This document shows, in pieces, positions 8,270 to 18,233 of a stretch of DNA of 48,115 nucleotides. This DNA comes from Nonlabens dokdonensis (GTDB taxonomy: Bacteria; Bacteroidota; Bacteroidia; Flavobacteriales; Flavobacteriaceae), in NCBI RefSeq assembly GCF_002162835.1, contig NZ_MAAX01000124.1, positions 1 through 48,115 on the forward strand, read 5' to 3'. Each line of letters opens with the position of its first letter. The first letter of the stretch is position 1. Position numbers and translations under genes: made by a program. A model generated the notes under the pieces. That model worked only from the letters and a program-made list of their open reading frames with translations. It was not told the DNA's origin and ran no database searches.

Positions 8270-9262
8270 ATGCAAACGACGCAAGAACCTATTTTACAAG
8301 AGAACCCAAACCGATTTGTTATTTTCCCTATTCAACATGATGATTTATGGGAATGGTACAAAAAGCAACAAGCATGCATCTGGACTGCCGAAGAAATCGA
8401 TCTTCAAGTTGATCTTACGGACTGGCAAAATTCACTTAATTCTGACGAGCGTTATTTCATTAAACATATTCTTGCATTTTTTGCTGCTAGTGATGGTATT
8501 GTAAACGAGAACCTAGCAGAGAATTTTGTAAATGAAGTACAATATTCTGAAGCTAAATTTTTCTATGGTTTCCAGATCATGATGGAAAACATTCACTCAG
8601 AGACTTATTCATTACTTATCGATACTTATGTAAAAGATGAGAAAGAAAAAGACCAGCTTTTTAAAGCTATAGAGAACTTTCCTGCCATTAAATTAAAAGC
8701 AGACTGGGCAATGAAATGGATAGAGAGCCCATCTTTTGCAGAGCGTCTTATCGCTTTTGCTGCAGTAGAAGGAATTTTCTTTTCTGGTGCTTTCTGTTCT
8801 ATCTTCTGGTTAAAGAAACGCGGCTTGATGCCTGGGCTTACTTTTTCTAATGAGTTGATCTCTCGTGATGAAGGAATGCACTGTGATTTTGCCGTTCACT
8901 TACACAATCATCACTTAATTAATAAAGTACCTAAAGAGCGTATTACAGAAATAATTGTAGACGCGTTAAATATAGAACGTGAGTTCATTACAGAGTCATT
9001 ACCTGCTAGCTTGATAGGTATGAATGCTAAGTTGATGACTCAATATTTAGAATTTGTAACAGATAGACTGCTTGTAGAACTAGAATGCGATCCTGTTTAC
9101 AACGTTACTAATCCATTTGATTTTATGGATCTAATCGGTATGGAAGGTAAAACGAACTTCTTTGAAAAAAGAGTTGGTGAATACCAAAAAGCCGGTGTAA
9201 TGAATAGCACTAAGGAAGATAAGAGCACTATGGACTCATTCTCTCTTGATGCAGATTTCTAA
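8270..9262 (+). CDS. nrdB: Ribonucleoside-diphosphate reductase class Ia, beta (radical) subunit
   Basis: Carries the diferric-tyrosyl radical that drives reduction of ribonucleotides by NrdA. 330 residues. By alignment in my head with mouse and E. coli R2, all ligands are present: D44 (TAEEIDL), E106 and H109 ([10 protein letters not shown]), E167 (VEGIFF), E201 and H204 ([10 protein letters not shown]); the radical tyrosine is Y113. The C-terminal tail SFSLDADF is the R1-docking peptide and is almost identical to the mammalian NSFTLDADF, which marks this as the eukaryote-like subgroup. It is followed 149 bp later by nrdA, with a hairpin between. The long, inverted-repeat-rich upstream region suggests regulation. 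Confidence 0.97.
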   Translation: MQTTQEPILQENPNRFVIFPIQHDDLWEWYKKQQACIWTAEEIDLQVDLTDWQNSLNSDERYFIKHILAFFAASDGIVNENLAENFVNEVQYSEAKFFYGFQIMMENIHSETYSLLIDTYVKDEKEKDQLFKAIENFPAIKLKADWAMKWIESPSFAERLIAFAAVEGIFFSGAFCSIFWLKKRGLMPGLTFSNELISRDEGMHCDFAVHLHNHHLINKVPKERITEIIVDALNIEREFITESLPASLIGMNAKLMTQYLEFVTDRLLVELECDPVYNVTNPFDFMDLIGMEGKTNFFEKRVGEYQKAGVMNSTKEDKSTMDSFSLDADF

Positions 9263-9361
9263 GTAATTCAATTTCAAAAAGATACAATCTGTAAAATAGA
9301 TTGTCCCATAAATAATTTAGAAGGTGTTTTTTGATGCTTTCGACACTGTTAACCCTAATTA

Positions 9362-9391
9362 ATGAGAAAGGGAATGGAATCCTTTTCTCAT
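9362..9391 (+). promoter_or_regulatory. Hairpin just upstream of nrdA
   Basis: ATGAGAAA at 9362-9369 pairs with TTTCTCAT at 9384-9391, and the stem may extend by slippage through AGG/CCT. It ends 20 nt before the nrdA ATG. There is no T-tract, so an RNA-stability or translation-control element is more likely than a terminator. Confidence 0.5.
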
Positions 9392-9411
9392 AACCCAAAA
9401 CCGAGTTCATT

Positions 9412-12024
9412 ATGTTTGTAGTAAAAAGAGATGGCCACAAAGAGCCAGTAATGTTTGACAAGATCACAGCGAGAGTACGTAAATTATGTTATGGCTTGAG
9501 TAACCATGTAGATCCTGTTAAAGTAGCCATGAGAGTTATTGATGGATTGTACGATGGAGTTACTACAAGTGAATTGGACAATCTAGCGGCAGAAACTGCT
9601 GCAACGATGACTACAGCTCATCCAGACTACGCAAGACTTGCTGCACGCATCTCTGTTTCTAACTTACATAAGAACACAAAAAAGACCTTTAGTGACGTAG
9701 TAACTGATCTTTATGAATACGTTAATCCACGTACGAATAAAAAGGCACCTATGATCTCTGACGAGGTTTACAAAGTAATACAAGATAATGCAGACCGTTT
9801 GAACTCGGCCATTATTTATAATCGTGATTTTGGGTACGATTACTTTGGGTTTAAAACATTAGAGCGCAGTTATTTATTAAAAATAAACGGTCAGATTGCA
9901 GAACGTCCACAGCACATGTTAATGCGTGTGTCTGTAGGAATACATATCGATGATCTTGATGCTGCTATCGAGACTTATGAGTTGATGTCTAAAAAGTTCT
10001 TCACTCATGCAACACCTACCTTATTTAACGCTGGTACGCCTAAACCTCAAATGTCTTCTTGTTTCTTATTGACAATGCAAGATGATAGTATAGAAGGTAT
10101 TTATGATACATTAAAGCAAACAGCTAAAATCTCGCAAAGCGCCGGCGGAATAGGTTTGTCTATTCACAACATACGCGCTAGAGGTTCTTACATAGGTGGT
10201 ACTAATGGTACTTCTAACGGTATAGTTCCTATGCTTAAAGTATATAACGACACTGCTCGTTATGTAGATCAAGGTGGAGGAAAACGTAAAGGTTCTTTTG
10301 CTATTTATATGGAGCCATGGCATGCAGATATTTTTGATTTCCTAGATCTTAAAAAGAATCACGGTAAAGAAGAAATGCGAGCAAGAGATTTATTCTATGC
10401 CATGTGGATCTCAGATCTTTTCATGAAGCGTGTAGAACAAAATGAATCTTGGACCTTAATGTGTCCACATGAATGCCCTGATCTTTATAATGTGCACGGC
10501 GATGAGTTTGAAGCATTGTACACTAAATATGAACAAGAAGGAAGAGGACGCAAAACCATTCATGCACGTGAGCTTTGGGATAAAATTTTAGAATCTCAAA
10601 TTGAAACCGGTACACCGTACATGTTGTATAAAGATGCAGCAAATAATAAGTCCAATCAAAAGAACCTGGGTACTATTAGATCATCAAATCTTTGTACTGA
10701 GATCATAGAATACACCGCACCAGATGAGGTAGCTGTTTGTAATCTAGCATCTATTGCGCTACCTATGTTTATAAAAGATGGTGCTTTTGACCATAAAGCA
10801 TTGTATAAAGTTACAAAAAGAGTAACACGCAACTTGAATAAAGTTATTGATCGCAACTACTATCCTGTAAAAGAAGCAGAGAATTCTAACTTGCGTCATA
10901 GACCTGTAGGATTAGGTATTCAAGGACTTGCTGATGCTTTTATCATGTTGCGCTTACCATTTACAAGCGATGAAGCAAAAAAACTTAATGCAGAAATTTT
11001 TGAAACATTATACTTTGCAGCTTGTGAAGCCTCTATGGAAATGGCACAAGAAGAAGGTGCTTATTCTACATTTGCTGGTTCACCTATGTCACAAGGACAG
11101 TTTCAATATAACATGTGGAATATCAATGACGACCAATTAAGCGGTAGATGGAATTGGGCAGACTTAAGAACTAAAGTAATGGAGCATGGTGTAAGAAACT
11201 CACTTCTTGTTGCACCTATGCCTACAGCGAGTACATCGCAAATACTTGGAAACAACGAAGCCTTTGAACCTTATACTTCTAACATTTATACGCGTAGAAC
11301 TCTTTCTGGTGAGTTTATAGTAGTGAACAAACACCTGTTAAAAGACCTTGTAGATTTAGGGCTTTGGGATGATAGCTTGAAAAATGCTATTATGAGAAAT
11401 AACGGTTCTATTCAAGCAATTGAAGGAATCCCAGAAGACATTAAGGAACTATACAAAACAGTTTGGGAATTGAAGATGAAAGACATTATCGATATGTCTC
11501 GAGAAAGAGGTTACTTCATTGATCAATCACAATCCCTGAACCTGTTCATGGAAAATGTTACTACTTCAAAGTTGACCTCTATGCATTTTTATGCTTGGAA
11601 GAGCGGTTTGAAAACTGGAATGTACTACCTGAGAACAAAAGCTGCGGTAGACGCGATCAAGTTTACCGTAACTAAGGAAAAGAAAGCCGCACCAGTAGCT
11701 GCACCTGCTCCAGTGAGTACTCCTGTTATAAATACAGCAGCCCCAACACAGGCAGCAAATACCTTAAGAGCGCAACAAGTTCAAAAGCCTGCTCCTGTGA
11801 CAGCTCATACACCAGCTGCTCCGGCACCAGGACAGACACAATCGCTATTTGTAGATGATAGCGCGCCTGCTGCGGCAAATGTCATGAATCAAGCGCAACC
11901 TATCGTAAACACTAATGTGGTTACAGAGAGTGAAGAAATGAGTGCCGAAGAGTACAAACTCATCTTACAACGCGCCAAAGAAGCTGCCAGCAATGGTGAT
12001 GACTGCGAGATGTGTGGTTCTTAG
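9412..12024 (+). CDS. nrdA: Ribonucleoside-diphosphate reductase class Ia, alpha (catalytic) subunit
   Basis: Reduces NDPs to dNDPs. 870 residues. An ATP-cone (about 1-90, [20 protein letters not shown]) implies dATP feedback control. The redox and radical residues are all visible: C217 (MSSCFLL), N426/C428/E430 (SSNLCTEII), C443 (AVCNLASIA), and the tyrosine pair in MYYLRTKAA. Numbering is one less than yeast/human RNR1, showing the close relation. The C-terminal thiol pair is C865-x-x-C868 (DDCEMCGS). Between the barrel and this tail is an Ala/Pro-rich linker of roughly 100 residues, a plausible swinging arm. A strong terminator follows directly. Confidence 0.97.
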   Translation: MFVVKRDGHKEPVMFDKITARVRKLCYGLSNHVDPVKVAMRVIDGLYDGVTTSELDNLAAETAATMTTAHPDYARLAARISVSNLHKNTKKTFSDVVTDLYEYVNPRTNKKAPMISDEVYKVIQDNADRLNSAIIYNRDFGYDYFGFKTLERSYLLKINGQIAERPQHMLMRVSVGIHIDDLDAAIETYELMSKKFFTHATPTLFNAGTPKPQMSSCFLLTMQDDSIEGIYDTLKQTAKISQSAGGIGLSIHNIRARGSYIGGTNGTSNGIVPMLKVYNDTARYVDQGGGKRKGSFAIYMEPWHADIFDFLDLKKNHGKEEMRARDLFYAMWISDLFMKRVEQNESWTLMCPHECPDLYNVHGDEFEALYTKYEQEGRGRKTIHARELWDKILESQIETGTPYMLYKDAANNKSNQKNLGTIRSSNLCTEIIEYTAPDEVAVCNLASIALPMFIKDGAFDHKALYKVTKRVTRNLNKVIDRNYYPVKEAENSNLRHRPVGLGIQGLADAFIMLRLPFTSDEAKKLNAEIFETLYFAACEASMEMAQEEGAYSTFAGSPMSQGQFQYNMWNINDDQLSGRWNWADLRTKVMEHGVRNSLLVAPMPTASTSQILGNNEAFEPYTSNIYTRRTLSGEFIVVNKHLLKDLVDLGLWDDSLKNAIMRNNGSIQAIEGIPEDIKELYKTVWELKMKDIIDMSRERGYFIDQSQSLNLFMENVTTSKLTSMHFYAWKSGLKTGMYYLRTKAAVDAIKFTVTKEKKAAPVAAPAPVSTPVINTAAPTQAANTLRAQQVQKPAPVTAHTPAAPAPGQTQSLFVDDSAPAAANVMNQAQPIVNTNVVTESEEMSAEEYKLILQRAKEAASNGDDCEMCGS

Positions 12025-12046
12025 AATAGCGACGATTATTCATATT

Positions 12047-12078
12047 TAAAAAGCCCGATCTTATTGATCGGGCTTTTC
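12047..12078 (+). terminator. Intrinsic terminator after nrdA
   Basis: AAAAGCCCGATC-ttatt-GATCGGGCTTTT, 22 bp past the nrdA stop. Confidence 0.9.
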
Positions 12079-12093
12079 TATTAATTGTTATTG

Positions 12094-12109
12094 CGCTTTC
12101 GCGAAAGCG
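12094..12109. repeat. 16-bp dispersed palindrome, copy 4
   Basis: Exact copy just past the nrdA terminator and upstream of the DUF2383 gene. Right flank GAAT. Confidence 0.95.
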
Positions 12110-12201
12110 GAATCATTTATATCTCTTTTGAAAATCTTTTAAAACACGTCAATAGTTAATTCATTTAACACATTTTGAATCTAATTTGTTCAAAGCCTAA
12201 A

Positions 12202-12223
12202 TTTATACTAAGCTTAGTGTAAA
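12202..12223. promoter_or_regulatory. Palindromic operator candidate upstream of the DUF2383 gene
   Basis: A 22-bp inverted repeat around the perfect core ACTAAGCTTAGT, with one mismatched pair. It lies 79 bp before the start codon. The binding protein is unknown. Confidence 0.4.
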
Positions 12224-12301
12224 CCTATCTTAATCGCTACTTTCTAACTGTACTATTAATCTATATTGTAGACATAATTAATAACCATACAAACAAATAC
12301 A

Positions 12302-12748
12302 ATGAATTACACAAAAGAAGTATCCCAAAAATTAAACGATTTACTAACTAAGAACTACGACGCTGAGGCTGGTTATAAACTTGCCAAAGAACAAGTTGAT
12401 AGCACTAGATTGCAAAATTTCTTTGATACACAAGCTCAAGAGCGTTACAACTTTGGACATGAGTTAAAAGAAGAAATAAGAAGTTATGGTGAAGAAGTTG
12501 ATAAAGGAACAAGTTTAAAAGGTGACGCCCATCGTGCTTGGATGAATTTGAAGTCGACTTTTACATCTGATAACGAAGAAGCGATTTTAGAAGAAGCAAT
12601 CCGTGGTGAGAAAACTGCTGTTGAAGAATATAACTCAGTTATTTCAGAAACGACATTACCACCATCTACAAAAAATATTTTAACTAAGCACAGAGATGAA
12701 ATTCTCAACTCATTAATTAGAGTAACTGCAATGGAAGAAATAGCATAA
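12302..12748 (+). CDS. PA2169-type four-helix-bundle protein (DUF2383)
   Basis: Small helical protein of 148 residues, ferritin-like in layout. The pattern KLNDLLTKNYDAEAGYKLAKE, then LQNFFDTQAQERYNFGHELKEEI and EEAILEEAIRGEKTAVEEYNSV, is typical of the DUF2383/PA2169 family. Family members are often stress-induced; the exact activity is unknown. The upstream region carries a palindromic operator candidate. It converges with hppA and shares a bidirectional terminator with it. Confidence 0.85.
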   Translation: MNYTKEVSQKLNDLLTKNYDAEAGYKLAKEQVDSTRLQNFFDTQAQERYNFGHELKEEIRSYGEEVDKGTSLKGDAHRAWMNLKSTFTSDNEEAILEEAIRGEKTAVEEYNSVISETTLPPSTKNILTKHRDEILNSLIRVTAMEEIA

Positions 12749-12766
12749 GGAAATAGTAATTAATAT

Positions 12767-12798
12767 AAAAGCCGTCTCATTTTCATGAGACGGCTTTT
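12767..12798. terminator. Bidirectional terminator between DUF2383 gene and hppA
   Basis: GCCGTCTCAT-tttc-ATGAGACGGC, flanked by A4 on the left and a T-run on the right, so it can serve both converging genes. Confidence 0.9.
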
Positions 12799-12817
12799 TA
12801 AATATAAATGAGTATTC

Positions 12818-15256
12818 TTATTTAAAACTAGCTACATTAGTATCTAGTTGCGCTATTTGAGCATTTACCTCAGCTTTAGTACCTGTAAAATGATGTGTTT
12901 TAGAAACGGTAGCACCATTTACCTTGCGTTTAATGGTAACATTTGCAGATACTAGTCCTGTTTCTTCATCGACTGTTTTTTGTATATCTATATCTTGTAT
13001 AACAGTACTATCATCATTTAAAGCCATTTCCTCAATAGTAATAACCTTTGAAGTATTAGGAGCAGCCGCTTGCTCATCAACCGTATGACCACCTAATATA
13101 GGAGCGATTACTAAACCTATCAAACAAGTCAACTTAATTAAAATGTTCATAGAAGGTCCAGATGTGTCTTTAAAAGGATCTCCTACCGTATCTCCGGTCA
13201 CTGCTGCCTTGTGTGCATCAGAACCTTTATAAGTCATCTCACCGTTAATTTTCACACCTGCTTCAAATGATTTCTTTGCATTATCCCAGGCTCCACCAGC
13301 GTTGTTCTGGAAAATTGCCCATAGCACTCCACTTACGGTAACTCCTGCCATGTAACCACCTAACATCTCTGCAATAGCAAGATGATCCATCCCAAAAAGC
13401 ATAGGAACAAAAGCAATAACTAAAGGAAATCCTATGGTAAGAACTCCAGGTAATAACATTTGTTTTAAAGATGCTTGCGTAGAAATATCTACACACTTAT
13501 CGTATTCTGGTTTACCAGTTCCTTCCATTATTCCCGGAATATCTCTAAACTGCCTTCTTACTTCTTCTACCATTTCCATGGCTGCTTTTCCTACGGCATT
13601 CATTGCAAGAGCACTAAATACCACTGGCACCATTCCACCTACAAATAACATGGCAAGTACTGGCGCTTTGAAAATATTGATACCGTCTATTCCCGTAAAA
13701 GTTACATAAGCAGCAAATAGAGCTAATGAAGTTAAAGCTGCACTAGCAATTGCAAAACCTTTACCAGTTGCTGCAGTAGTATTACCTACAGAATCTAAAA
13801 TATCAGTTCGCTCACGTACGATAGGTTCTTGCTCGCTCATTTCTGCAATTCCGCCAGCGTTATCAGATATAGGACCGAAAGCGTCGATCGCTAATTGCAT
13901 TGCTGTTGTTGCCATCATCGCACTAGCTGCAAGAGCCACTCCATAAAAACCTGCAAAAGCATAAGAAGCCCAAATCGCACCAGCAAATAACAATACGGAT
14001 GGGAATGTAGAAATCATACCTGTTGCAAGACCTGCAATAATGTTAGTTCCTGCTCCAGTAGAGGATTGTTGTACAATTTTTAAAATAGGCTTTTTACCTA
14101 ATCCTGTATAATACTCCGTAACTGAAGATATCACCGCTCCTACTACTAGTCCTACCAGCGTAGCATAGAAAACATTCATTGATGAGATCTCAACAATCCC
14201 TTCTCCAAAAAACTCCATTTCCATCGTTTCAGGAAGCATCCACGTACAAAGTCCAAAACATGCTGCAGCAACCAGTACTATACTAGTCCAGTTACCTACA
14301 TTTAAAGCTCCCATAACTTGAGCTTCTTTAGCATCATTACTTTTAATTTTTACAAGCATAGTACCTATTACGGAGATAATAATTCCTACACCTGCAATAG
14401 CCATAGGTAAAAGAACCGGACCTATACCACCAAATCCTTCACTGACGATATTGCCACCCATATCTTTAATGACATAGTTTCCTAAAACCATTGCTGCAAG
14501 AACAGTCGCTACATAAGAGCCGAATAAATCGGCACCCATTCCAGCAACATCACCTACATTATCACCTACATTATCTGCAATAGTTGCTGGGTTGCGAGGA
14601 TCATCTTCAGGAATTCCTGCTTCTACTTTACCTACAAGGTCAGCGCCTACGTCTGCGGCTTTGGTGTAAATTCCACCACCTACACGTGCAAATAGGGCAA
14701 TAGACTCAGCTCCCAGTGAGAAACCAGCCAGTGTTTCTAGAACAATAGTCATGGCATCTGTATCGGTCCATTCTCCACCCATAAAATAGTGGTAGAAAAA
14801 TATAAAGAATGCTGTGAGCCCTAAAACGGCAAGACCTGCAACACCTAAACCCATTACAGTACCACCGCCAAAAGATATTTTTAAAGCATTAGGCAAACTC
14901 GTACGAGCGGCTTGAGTAGTTCTTACGTTAGTTTTAGTTGCAATTTTCATCCCTATATTTCCAGCATAGGCAGAAAATACGGCACCAAAAATAAATGCTA
15001 TTACAATCAACCAGTGTGTAGTAGGTACTACAAGAGAGACTACAAAAAGCGCTACACTTACGATAGCTACAAAAATAGCTAGTAGTTTATATTCAGCTTT
15101 TAAGAAGGCAAGAGCGCCTTCATAAATGTAATCTGAAATCTCTTTCATTTTCCCATCACCAGCATCTTGTTTTAATACCCAAGATTTTTTGGTAAACATG
15201 TAAAGTAATCCTAAGGCTGCCAGAACGAGTGGCATGTAAATCATGTATGATTCCAT
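12818..15256 (-). CDS. hppA: Membrane-bound ion-translocating pyrophosphatase
   Basis: Integral membrane enzyme that hydrolyses pyrophosphate and pumps H+ and/or Na+. 812 residues with about 16 membrane segments. The catalytic loops are clear: [38 protein letters not shown] and [25 protein letters not shown] has Ala at the site that separates K+-dependent enzymes (Ala) from K+-independent ones (Lys), so this should be K+-dependent. The stretch [13 protein letters not shown] lacks the Glu found nearby in well-studied Na+ or plant H+ pumps, so I cannot name the pumped ion. After the last membrane helix there is an extra soluble tail of about 85 residues ([11 protein letters not shown] to the end), not part of the classical enzyme. 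PPi from biosynthesis is the fuel. Confidence 0.95.
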   Translation of the reverse strand: MESYMIYMPLVLAALGLLYMFTKKSWVLKQDAGDGKMKEISDYIYEGALAFLKAEYKLLAIFVAIVSVALFVVSLVVPTTHWLIVIAFIFGAVFSAYAGNIGMKIATKTNVRTTQAARTSLPNALKISFGGGTVMGLGVAGLAVLGLTAFFIFFYHYFMGGEWTDTDAMTIVLETLAGFSLGAESIALFARVGGGIYTKAADVGADLVGKVEAGIPEDDPRNPATIADNVGDNVGDVAGMGADLFGSYVATVLAAMVLGNYVIKDMGGNIVSEGFGGIGPVLLPMAIAGVGIIISVIGTMLVKIKSNDAKEAQVMGALNVGNWTSIVLVAAACFGLCTWMLPETMEMEFFGEGIVEISSMNVFYATLVGLVVGAVISSVTEYYTGLGKKPILKIVQQSSTGAGTNIIAGLATGMISTFPSVLLFAGAIWASYAFAGFYGVALAASAMMATTAMQLAIDAFGPISDNAGGIAEMSEQEPIVRERTDILDSVGNTTAATGKGFAIASAALTSLALFAAYVTFTGIDGINIFKAPVLAMLFVGGMVPVVFSALAMNAVGKAAMEMVEEVRRQFRDIPGIMEGTGKPEYDKCVDISTQASLKQMLLPGVLTIGFPLVIAFVPMLFGMDHLAIAEMLGGYMAGVTVSGVLWAIFQNNAGGAWDNAKKSFEAGVKINGEMTYKGSDAHKAAVTGDTVGDPFKDTSGPSMNILIKLTCLIGLVIAPILGGHTVDEQAAAPNTSKVITIEEMALNDDSTVIQDIDIQKTVDEETGLVSANVTIKRKVNGATVSKTHHFTGTKAEVNAQIAQLDTNVASFK

Positions 15257-15599
15257 AAATATGTAGTTTGGTTTTAAATTCTTGCTAATGTAATAAAATT
15301 ATGTTAACAAAACCATCCTTATGATAATCACAGATACGACTTGTTGCGAGAAACATATTTGTGTTAAGAACCACTTTTACGATTAGTTCTAGTTTGTCTA
15401 AAAATGCAAGGAGCCTATATGAAAACCACCTTTACCTTTAAAAGAATTTCAGCATCAAAAATTTATAAAACTCACACTTTATGACTTGCTCGCTTAGATC
15501 GTTTTGCCTTGATCTTTCTAGTAGCGCTATTATGTCCTTTTTAAATTTTACCGATAGCTCATAAAAAGAAAACAATGAAGCTGGTAAAAAGTGTGATCT

Positions 15600-15615
15600 C
15601 GCTTTCGCGAAAGCG
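15600..15615. repeat. 16-bp dispersed palindrome, copy 5
   Basis: Exact copy with the full forward flanks (GATCT left, GAA right). Confidence 0.95.
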
Positions 15616-15626
15616 GAAAATAAAGA

Positions 15627-15654
15627 AGCCCATTTACACTTAAGTAAAAGGGCT
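15627..15654 (-). terminator. Terminator-like hairpin after the T9SS pseudogene
   Basis: AGCCC-a-TTTAC / GTAAA-a-GGGCT stem, followed on the minus strand by TTCTTTATTTT. It lies 25 bp past the final stop at 15679. Confidence 0.7.
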
Positions 15655-15678
15655 AGATTATTTTGAATTATTAGAAAA

Positions 15679-17922
15679 TTACTCTTTTATCAATTTTAAA
15701 ACAGAGCTACTTTGATTTCCTTTTACCTCAACAAAGTACAATCCTGAATCCAAATGATCTATTTGTATCTCTTGATTTAACGTTGGAACATCTAACTTTT
15801 CTTTACAAACGATTGCTCCTAGCGTATCATAAATCGTGTATTCCTTAAACGCTAAATTGCTGGTTAAACTAATCGAGTTTTGAGCTGGATTAGGATAAAG
15901 GCTCACTTCTAATAAATTATTATCATTTAAACTTGCAGTCATGTCTACGTTTGTCGTCTCAAGATTAGTAATGATTGGAAAGTTGAAATCAAAATAAATC
16001 TCGGCTTGATTAGAAAAATCATCACCTAAAACTAAGGTATCCACAGTTTTGATTTTAAACAATACATAACCTTGACTAGCTGGCGCGGTAAATGGCAACA
16101 TGATGTTGTCAAAAAAGAATTCTACTTTATTACCTTCAGTTATTGTAGTAGTATAGTCGTGACTCGCACTTAGTGGTGTTAATGTTGTAATATCATATTT
16201 TGTAGTATCTATATAATCTACTATTCTTACATTTACAGCGCTCGCCGTTCCTTCATTTTCAAATCGGATTCTATAATCCACATATTAACCTACCATACTT
16301 GGTGTTATTCTATTGCCTTGTAAACAAGTCTTGTCGTTAGGGTCGTAAGAATTCACAACCTGTTGTTTTATATTAAACACATTATCTAATGGCGTTGAAT
16401 CGTTAAGAGCAGGGTTAATTATAGCTGTAAAGTTAATAACATCATTACTATTTAAAGGAAAATTAGGATCTGTAGGTGTGTTGAGATTCATAGTGAATTC
16501 AATCTCACGAGTCTCAAATGGATCAAGATCTATAAAATCCCAACTCAACATTCCTGTACTTGAAGATGTAGTAGCTGGATTTGAATTAAGAAAATCCATA
16601 AAGTCATCTTCGTAAGTAAAATCTACAGAACCTGATAATCTTGTGTTTCCTTTGTTTTTATAAATGAGTTTGTAGTTCGTATCAAAACCTGGTCTGGCAC
16701 CTTCTAATGGTAGGATGGTTATTTCTAAGTCATCAATTGGGGTTGTTGCGGTGACGCAGAAATCTTGGTTGACAATTCCTGAAGGTGTAATGGTAATTAT
16801 TATTGAATCTGGAGTAATATTGAAAAGCTGAGAATCAACAATTGGAACAACCGTATAATTACCTGGTCTTAGGTTTGCGCTATAAGCGCCATCAATGGTA
16901 AAATAATTAAATGAATAATTCCCATCGTTAACATTTACAGCGATAGTATTTACATTTATATCTAAAAAATCACAACCATTCTGATCTCCATCTAAAAGAA
17001 TATTTCCGATCAATGTTTGATTAGAGCAATTAGAAGCTTGTCGATCATTAGTAATAGTCCAACCTCGATTGTTAAGCTGAGACCTTGAAAAAACATCACA
17101 ATATTCAAAATTTGAAATACCCAAATTCTTATTAATTAATTGAAGGTTTAAAAAATTGCGAATTAACGCATCATAATTATATGTATCTAAGTTTGCAGAA
17201 AATAGCATGTCTTGTAAATTCGCGGTTTGTTGAAAATCCCAAGAAGATAGATCTTGATTAAAATCTGCGGCTCCCAAAAACATGTATGTGAAATCAATCA
17301 CATTAGCAACATCCCAGCTCCCTATAGGTTGATTAAATAGTATTGCCGAATTAAACATCTCATCCATATTTATAACATTTGAAACATCCCAATTAGAAAT
17401 ATTGATATTAAAAGTCCAATTTAATCTGAAGGTACCGCTCATATCAGTAACGTTGGACACATCCCATGCAGAAATATCTGAATTAAAATTTTTAGCACCA
17501 TTAAACATGTTTGACATACTTGTTACCTGAGATAAGTTGGGATGGTCAACAGAATTAATAACTAGATTCTGACATCCTTCAAACGCACCTTCCATGGTTT
17601 GAAATTGTGAGAATCCCCATTGAACTACTTCTAATGGCTCATTACGATTAAAAGAGAAAGAATCAATTTGACCATTTAAATATATTGTATAATTACCGTT
17701 TATATTATATGTATGAGAAACAAGCCTATTTTGGCTATTAGGAAAAAAAGATGTTTGTCCATCTCCCCAATTGATACTAACATTACCTACGTGAGTTATG
17801 TAAAAATTATATGTAGAATTTCCAGAACTGCTTAAATCAACTTCAAAAACAAAATCATCAGCAGTCTGCGCAGTTGCAACAAAACCAAAAAACAAAACAG
17901 CCAGAAAAGTAAAAAGCCTCAT
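15679..17922 (-). pseudogene. BspA-repeat cell-surface protein with T9SS sorting domain, broken by one stop codon
   Basis: Two ORFs in the track (16285-17922 and 15679-16281) are one gene in the same frame, separated by the TAA at 16285-16287. The N-terminal part has a signal peptide (MRLFTFLAVLFFGFVATAQ), a PKD-like start, and BspA/DUF285 leucine-rich-type repeats (ISAWDVSNVTDMSGTF, ISNWDVSNVINMDEMF, IGSWDVANVIDFTYMF). A DUF11-like domain then ends in SYDPNDKTCLQGNRITPSMVG. The text continues after the stop as YVDYRIRFENEGTASAVN. In related proteins I remember this junction as SMVGEYV, so a GAA codon appears to have become TAA. The C-terminal part ends in a T9SS type A sorting domain (LYPNPAQNSISL to VLKLIKE). 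The truncated product would lack that signal. Sequencing error or true pseudogenisation are both possible. Confidence 0.85.
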
Positions 17923-17993
17923 AAAAATATAATTTGCGCTAAAATAGAAGATTATCTCGGCATATTCCTACAAAAGAGGAGTTTATACGATCT

Positions 17994-18018
17994 CGCTTTC
18001 GCCCTGAGCTGCCTCAGG
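17994..18018. repeat. Half copy of the 16-bp palindrome joined to a CCTGAG/CTCAGG hairpin
   Basis: The left arm GATCT-CGCTTTCG is intact. It is followed by CC, then the perfect hairpin CCTGAG-ctgc-CTCAGG in place of the right arm. Confidence 0.75.
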
Positions 18019-18162
18019 ATAAACGTCTATTTTCAAAAAAGAAAATAAAAAACGATAAAAAAGTAAAAAATAAGATTAGGATCATAGCTAGCCGATACCG
18101 CTATGCAGTGGTATGAAAGATGAAACGAATTGGTTAAAATCTATTGAAATAAATTTCTAACA

Positions 18163-18225
18163 GATCCCTGATAAATTTGGAAAAAGCAATTTCTTGAAGT
18201 TATAATTCTCGAGCCAAATTTTCTG
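18163..18225 (-). repeat. 63-bp dispersed repeat, copy B (inverted)
   Basis: Minus-strand reading starts CAGAAAATTTGGCT and ends TCCAAATTTATCAGGGATC, the same ends and the same 30-bp interior length as copy A at 7181. Located in the 3' flank of the second DUF5686 gene. Confidence 0.8.
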
Positions 18226-18233
18226 GGATATAC

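Larger units (their letters stand above)
15257..15678. other. Intergenic region between hppA and the broken T9SS gene
   Basis: 422 bp. It holds the upstream side of hppA (no clear TAnnTTTG found), a 9-bp inverted repeat TCACACTTT / AAAGTGTGA enclosing 107 bp (15472-15596) with an inner AGATC/GATCT hairpin, a palindrome copy at 15600 and a terminator at 15627. The only ORF is a 26-codon one (15404-15484), which I do not believe. Confidence 0.6.
17923..18233. other. Intergenic region holding a broken palindrome and the second 63-bp repeat
   Basis: 311 bp between two minus-strand genes, no ORF. Contents: a half copy of the 16-bp palindrome fused to another hairpin (17994-18018), an A-rich stretch, an imperfect hairpin ATACC...GGTAT (18084-18103) and the inverted 63-bp repeat (18163-18225), which begins 9 bp after the DUF5686 stop. 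Confidence 0.7.

Noticed and set aside
12302-12748. True ferritin or Dps identity for the four-helix protein
   Set aside because: The ExxH metal ligands of ferritins are not seen; the DUF2383 pattern fits better.
15404-15484. 26-codon ORF (ATG at 15404) in the gap upstream of hppA
   Set aside because: Too short, no promoter box and no family; likely chance.
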